From Rhizomys pruinosus (taxonomy: Eukaryota; Chordata; Mammalia; Rodentia; Spalacidae): a stretch of DNA of 64,000 bases. Below, in pieces: positions 59,962-64,000 of the stretch (position 1 is the stretch's first letter; each line of letters opens with the position of its first letter). Where the stretch lies: assembly GCA_009823505.1 (NCBI GenBank), contig VZQC01004565.1, positions 830,520 to 894,519 of the forward strand, written 5' to 3'. A program made the translations under genes and the position numbers. The notes beneath the pieces were generated by a model. The model saw only the letters and a program-made list of their open reading frames with translations. It ran no database searches and was not told the origin of the DNA.

Positions 59962-60195
59962 CACCATGGGTGGAAATTGTTTGGATTCTGATAGTAATAA
60001 GTTAGTGGCAACATCCTTAATCTCCATGCTGCTGATTGTGACAGAGTAAGAGGTCTCACATCCATTCCAACTGAGTGAGTTAAGACTCCAGAACCCAGCT
60101 TTGATATGCTATAAATCAGGAGCCTGGGAAAAGATTTCCATTTCTGTTGGTACCAGCACAATCTATTAGTGCTTAGCCCTTAAATTGTCACTGGA
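59962..60195 (-). pseudogene. Immunoglobulin kappa V fragment, Igkv4-like
   Basis: The minus strand reads CWYQQK, then FPRLLIYSISKLGSGV (FR2, CDR2 and the start of FR3). After a frameshift it reads TSYSVTISSMEIKDVAT, and after a second one TYYYQNPNNFHP (FR3 end and CDR3). The second conserved cysteine reads TAT (tyrosine). A heptamer-like CATGGTG on the minus strand (59962-59968) and an A-rich stretch are all that remain of the recombination signal. FR1 is nearly gone, and no leader is found; a SINE and CT-rich sequence lie on that side. The SKLxSGV and TSYSxTISSME pattern fits Igkv4-type genes. Confidence 0.85.
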
Positions 60196-60201
60196 GGTGA
60201 G

Positions 60202-60350
60202 AGTCTCTCTCTCTCTCTCTGTCTACAGAAGTTGGAAGAGGACATCGAGTTCACTGGAACTGTAGTTATGGATGGTCATAGCCACAATGTGGATGCTGAG
60301 AATCAAACCTGTGTCTTCTACAAGAGAATCCAGTGCTCTCAACCACTGAG
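60202..60350 (-). mobile_element. CT-rich tract and diverged B3-type SINE
   Basis: A (TC)n stretch (60202-60221) is followed by a degraded minus-strand SINE body (GTTGGAAGAGGACATCG to CTCAACCACTGAGA). It probably inserted into the 5' part of the V fragment. Confidence 0.7.
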
Positions 60351-60725
60351 ACCTTTGACCTTTGAGCCTATACAAAACATGTTAATCAAACACCAGACAT
60401 GCTTCTAAAGAAGAAAATGAATCAGTGGTCCAACTCCAGGTTTAAAGTCTAACAACTGCAGCAATAACTGAAACAGGAAACAATATGGGTGAAATAGAGA
60501 AGTTTTCTGTATTGAGGATAATCAGATATGCATGATTGGAGAGGTCATAGATCCAAAAGAAAACCCTACTTCTGTCATATCTCTAGACAAATCTTATTAC
60601 ATGGTAAATATTAATGCTTATACACAGAGACAATTAAAGCATTCACTACTCATTAAAAAAGCTACTTACTGCAAAGTGATCTGGTCAAACTGGATAGCAG
60701 TAGCAGTGTATGGAAAAATGAGTCT

Positions 60726-60782
<57 letters not shown>

Positions 60783-61225
60783 GGACCTCAACATAAATCC
60801 TGGTACCCTGACTTTGTCTCTAGAATGCTACATTTTCATAGTCTACAACCAAAGCAATCCTAGGTCCTGTGAGAACGTATTTCGCAATATCTGTATCTAG
60901 GATAGCCACACCTAAGCAGGGTGATCAGGGAAGCATCATTGTGGAAGCTCCCAAATGATGTGTTGCATCCTCCTTGAGATCCAGAAGTATCCATAGGAAG
61001 CAATATTGATATTTGTTGGTTAAGTGTAATTCCAAAAATGATGGTGTGTGGACACCTCTCACTTGGGTAGATATTGCTTGTTCAGAAGTGTCAGTCATGA
61101 AAAGGGACAAAGGAACTCATAGAGAGATAAAGAGGCAGAAAGAAGTTTGTGGCCACAGAATGCAGATCTGACAGGAGCAACACCATGGATTTATGATGGC
61201 AAAAATACATAAATATAATATATTT
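60351..61225. other. No gene recognised; contains a (TC)n microsatellite
   Basis: AT-rich except for the dinucleotide tract listed separately. I looked for the missing leader of the minus-strand V fragment and did not find one. Confidence 0.45.
60729..60780. repeat. (TC)n microsatellite
   Basis: Twenty-six uninterrupted TC units. Confidence 0.98.
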
Positions 61226-61410
61226 AAAAGGCCTTCAAGATGGCTTAGTTTATACACATTTTCTGAGCAAACCCACCTACATTAGTGTGATTCCTAGAAC
61301 ACGTATTGTTATACTTTGACCTCTTCATATGTGTAGTGGCATGGATGCTCACCAATACCATGCAGGGGCACATTTATCATATATAAAATTTATTTTAAAA
61401 AAGAACAAGA
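61226..61410 (+). mobile_element. Very old tRNA-derived SINE
   Basis: AAGATGGCTTAGTTTA, then GATTCCTAGAACACG, GACCTCTTCATATGTG and an A-rich tail follow the layout of B3/B4-like SINEs in plus orientation, with heavy divergence. Confidence 0.45.
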
Positions 61411-62689
61411 ATAGAAAGAGTGGTGACCCCATCTATACAGTTTGATGACAAAGTAGACTGTGTTGTTTGTAAATGTAGATGCTAAAAACTAAGAAGAAAA
61501 ACAGATGACTATCTCAACCTCAGGACATTTCTTATCTCAGAGAGAATGGTGGTCTTTGTGCTCTGGACCCACAGATATCATCTAAATGTTTATAGATCAC
61601 ATACAAGTTTTATTTATATTTTGTCATGTATTGACGCTTTTTAATTTTTTATAAAATAAACACATGTGCTTCCCAATAAAAAATAAAATAAAATTTATTT
61701 TAAAGGAGAAATACGGTAACAGCCATGATCTCTACTAGGCCCCCATTTCAGAGTCTCCCACATTGGCCACGTGGGCTTGTGGACTCTGACCAGCACCTGT
61801 GAATCTAGGGTGGATGTGCCCTAGCCCTCAGATGGTGCTTTCGAGGCTAAAATCTTTACTTCCTTCCTACAAATCTTTTTTCTCTCTCTTCTCCTCTCCT
61901 ATCCTCCCCCACCCCATATGCTCTGATCTGTCTCTCTCCTCTCTACAAGCCTTCCTGCACAGAAGTCCTGGCAGATTTCTGCAGTAACAGACTGCATCCT
62001 CAATCCATGCTTTTTTTTCTTTTTTCTTTCTTTTACTGTGCTTCCCCCACCCCCACCCCACCATGTGGCTTTCCCTTCCTTGCAGCTTCCCCTTCTCCTG
62101 CACTGCCATGCACCTCTGTGTTCTGACACTGCTACCACATGGCTTTTTTTCCCTGCTGGCCCATTAATACTGGAAGGGGAGTGGCAGATCATGCCTGGGC
62201 ATGCTCTGTTTCCATGGCAGTCATACTAAGCCATACCCACTTCTCAGCTGCCATCTTTAGGCTGCCCCATTTCCATGGCAATGCTGAACCCCACCATGGT
62301 TTATTTTTACTGTTTTTCATCCATTTCAAAATACAATCAATTTTCCTTTTTTTTTACTTTTGTATGGATAGTTATTTTTTTACAGGCTTTTGTTTGAGAT
62401 TTTTACATCATTTGGCTTTTTAACAAGCACTGTTTTATTTTTTGTTTTGTTGTTTTTAATATTTTGTTTACAAGATTTTTACCTAATTTTAAGATATTAT
62501 TCCAGACTTTGGCATTTTCCATTTCATTGTTTTTTTGTTGTTGTTGTTGTTGTTGTTGTTTGTTTGTTTTTTTATTTGTTTTTTGTAAACCCCATTTTAT
62601 TCAGAAATCCATTTTTATGTCTGCATCTGGATATGAAGCGAGTATTCCTATAACTTGGGACATGTAGTGAAGCTAGAGCATATTTCTTG
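61411..62689. other. Unassigned; pyrimidine-rich with (TTG)n
   Basis: Bases 61850-62200 are pyrimidine-rich. A (TTG)n tract lies at 62535-62561. No gene or nameable repeat. Confidence 0.4.
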
Positions 62690-63670
62690 TTTTTCTTTTT
62701 TTTTGCTTTTTATTTTTTTATGCATATTTTGTACAAGATTATCAAATCAAGACCCGTGTCCCCCACACTATCCCCCCACTCCACCAGAGCTCATGTATTC
62801 TGCCAAACATGTTTTTCATCTCTTTTTCAGTCTTTCTCAAAATTCTCCATGTGGAAGTTGACTGTTTTGACCAGAAGTTCACTGTTTCAGTCAGTTATTT
62901 GATGCAGTCCTTTCTGTTGTTGTTGTTGCTTTGTTGTTTCCAATATGCATCACGCCCAACTGCTTGGACAAAAGCTCAAGGGGCAATGCAAAAGAAATAC
63001 TTACAACTAGGTAATTGGCACTAGCAACCACAGATGAGGGATACCATTCATCATTTGTTTTTCTGGGACTGTGTTACTTCACTCAGCATGATGTCTTCTA
63101 GCTTCAGCCATTTTCCTGCAAAGCTCATGATGTCATCTTTCTTTGCCGCTGCACAGAATTCCAATGCGTAGATGTACCACGTTTTCTCTATCGACTCATC
63201 AGTTGAGGGGCATTTGGGTTGGTTCCAGCTCCTTGCTATTGTGAAGAGAGCTGCAATAAAAATGGCCAGGCATTTATCTCTGCGGTGGGGTGAGTCTTCA
63301 GGGTCCATGCCTAGCAGTGGTATGGCTGGGTCAGGTGGCAAGTTCATTGCAAGTCATCCAAGGGTTCTCCACACTGCTTTCCATAGTGGCTATATGAGTT
63401 TACATTATCACCAGCAGTGGATGAGTGTTCCCCTTTCCCCATAACCTCTCCAGCAATTGGTATCATTTGTTTTCTTGATCCTAGCCAGTCTTATTGGAGT
63501 GAGATGACAAAGTGGGTTTGATTTGCATTTCCTTAATGATTAGTGATGTTGAACACTTCTTAATATGTTTCTCAGCCATCTGTAATTCCTCACTTGTGAA
63601 GTCTCTGTTCAGGTCTTTGCTCCATCTATTGAGTGGGTCATTTGATTTCTTTCTTCTTTGTTTTTTATTT
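62690..63670 (-). mobile_element. L1 3' end with ORF2 C-terminus
   Basis: The minus strand holds an L1 3' terminus (62690-62840), a short 3' UTR like that at 3518-4190, and ORF2 C-terminal sequence with an open stretch at 63051-63347 (DPAIPLLGMDPEDSPHRRDK). It is cut at 63670 by the next L1. Confidence 0.85.
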
Positions 63671-63679
63671 TATTTCTTT

Positions 63680-64000
63680 ATTTTTTATGTTTTATTTTTA
63701 TTGATGCTTTGTGAATTTCATACATTATTTTCCAATTCAGTTCAGGCACATTTCCCTTTCCCTTCCTCCCCACCCCCACCCCATCCCAGATCATGCATTC
63801 TGCCATAACTGTCCTGCATCTTTCTCTCAGTTTTTTTTTTCATTTTTTAGCTATAAGTGATAATCCATCAGTACAAGCATCCTTCATGCAAAACCAATCT
63901 GCAGGCTGTTGTGCCCAAACCCCCACAGGCCCACCATCCAGTGGGGGGGTGACAGGTTGTTTGTTCAATCAAGTTGATCAAATGAGTGTCCAGACTACAT
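63680..64000 (-). mobile_element. L1 3' terminus running off the window
   Basis: The minus strand matches the 3' terminus and 3' UTR at 15275-15600 and 57720-58040 closely. It inserted into the L1 to its left and continues beyond the window. Confidence 0.88.

Noticed and set aside
60729..60780. The TC tract as a regulatory element of the V cluster
   Set aside because: A perfect dinucleotide microsatellite needs no function, and similar tracts are common in rodent DNA.

Overview
This is mammalian nuclear DNA from a rodent, most likely a muroid. B1 SINEs, tRNA-derived B2/B3-type SINEs, MaLR elements and many rodent-type LINE-1 (L1) copies make up most of the window. I cannot name the species. 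There is no intact protein-coding gene, no tRNA or rRNA gene that is not part of a SINE, and nothing prokaryotic.

The only host genes are relics of immunoglobulin kappa variable (V-kappa) segments, so the window lies inside or beside an IGK V cluster. From left to right they are: a V-kappa-2-like segment on the minus strand (12524-13244); an Igkv8/IGKV4-like segment on the plus strand (25167-25750); an Igkv4-like leader and exon stub on the plus strand (34921-35150); an IGKV1-like segment on the plus strand (37884-38480); and an Igkv4-like fragment on the minus strand (59962-60195). All are broken. The one at 38 kb is nearly intact: octamer, leader, splice sites and recombination signal are in place, and the main lesion is one stop codon at the conserved FR2 tryptophan. 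Mixed orientation is normal for a kappa V cluster.

Layout: 0-2.4 kb, old L1 pieces and a SINE. 3.2-10.2 kb, minus-strand L1 blocks with SINEs and a solo class II LTR nested inside. 10.9-12.3 kb, a DNA-transposon-like element split by a solo LTR with 4-bp target duplication. 12.5-13.3 kb, V-kappa relic. 14.0-15.2 kb, DNA-transposon-like element and SINEs. 15.3-24.2 kb, near full-length minus-strand L1 carrying a complete MaLR. 25.1-25.8 kb, V-kappa relic. 26.25-26.8 kb, LTR. 28.7-32.5 kb, minus-strand L1 with a large internal deletion. 33-35.9 kb, L1 fragments, V-kappa stub and a probable LTR. 36.5-38.5 kb, L1 3' UTR, then the best V-kappa pseudogene. 39.2-42.4 kb, L1 3' ends, one with a twin-priming inversion. 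42.9-49.1 kb, plus-strand L1. 50.1-58.0 kb, complete plus-strand L1 with seven tandem promoter monomers. 58.2-62 kb, B1, an ancient MLT1, V-kappa fragment, microsatellites. 62.7-64 kb, two minus-strand L1 3' ends.

A caveat on quality: the L1 blocks at 17.4-19.7, 30.9-32.1 and 50.1-57 kb differ from their relatives mainly by one- and two-base gaps. This looks more like an unpolished long-read assembly than age, and it affects how the pseudogene calls should be read. I found no evidence for a new biological system. The points most worth checking are the near-functional V segment, the set of different L1 promoters, the twin-primed L1 and the consensus-quality signal.
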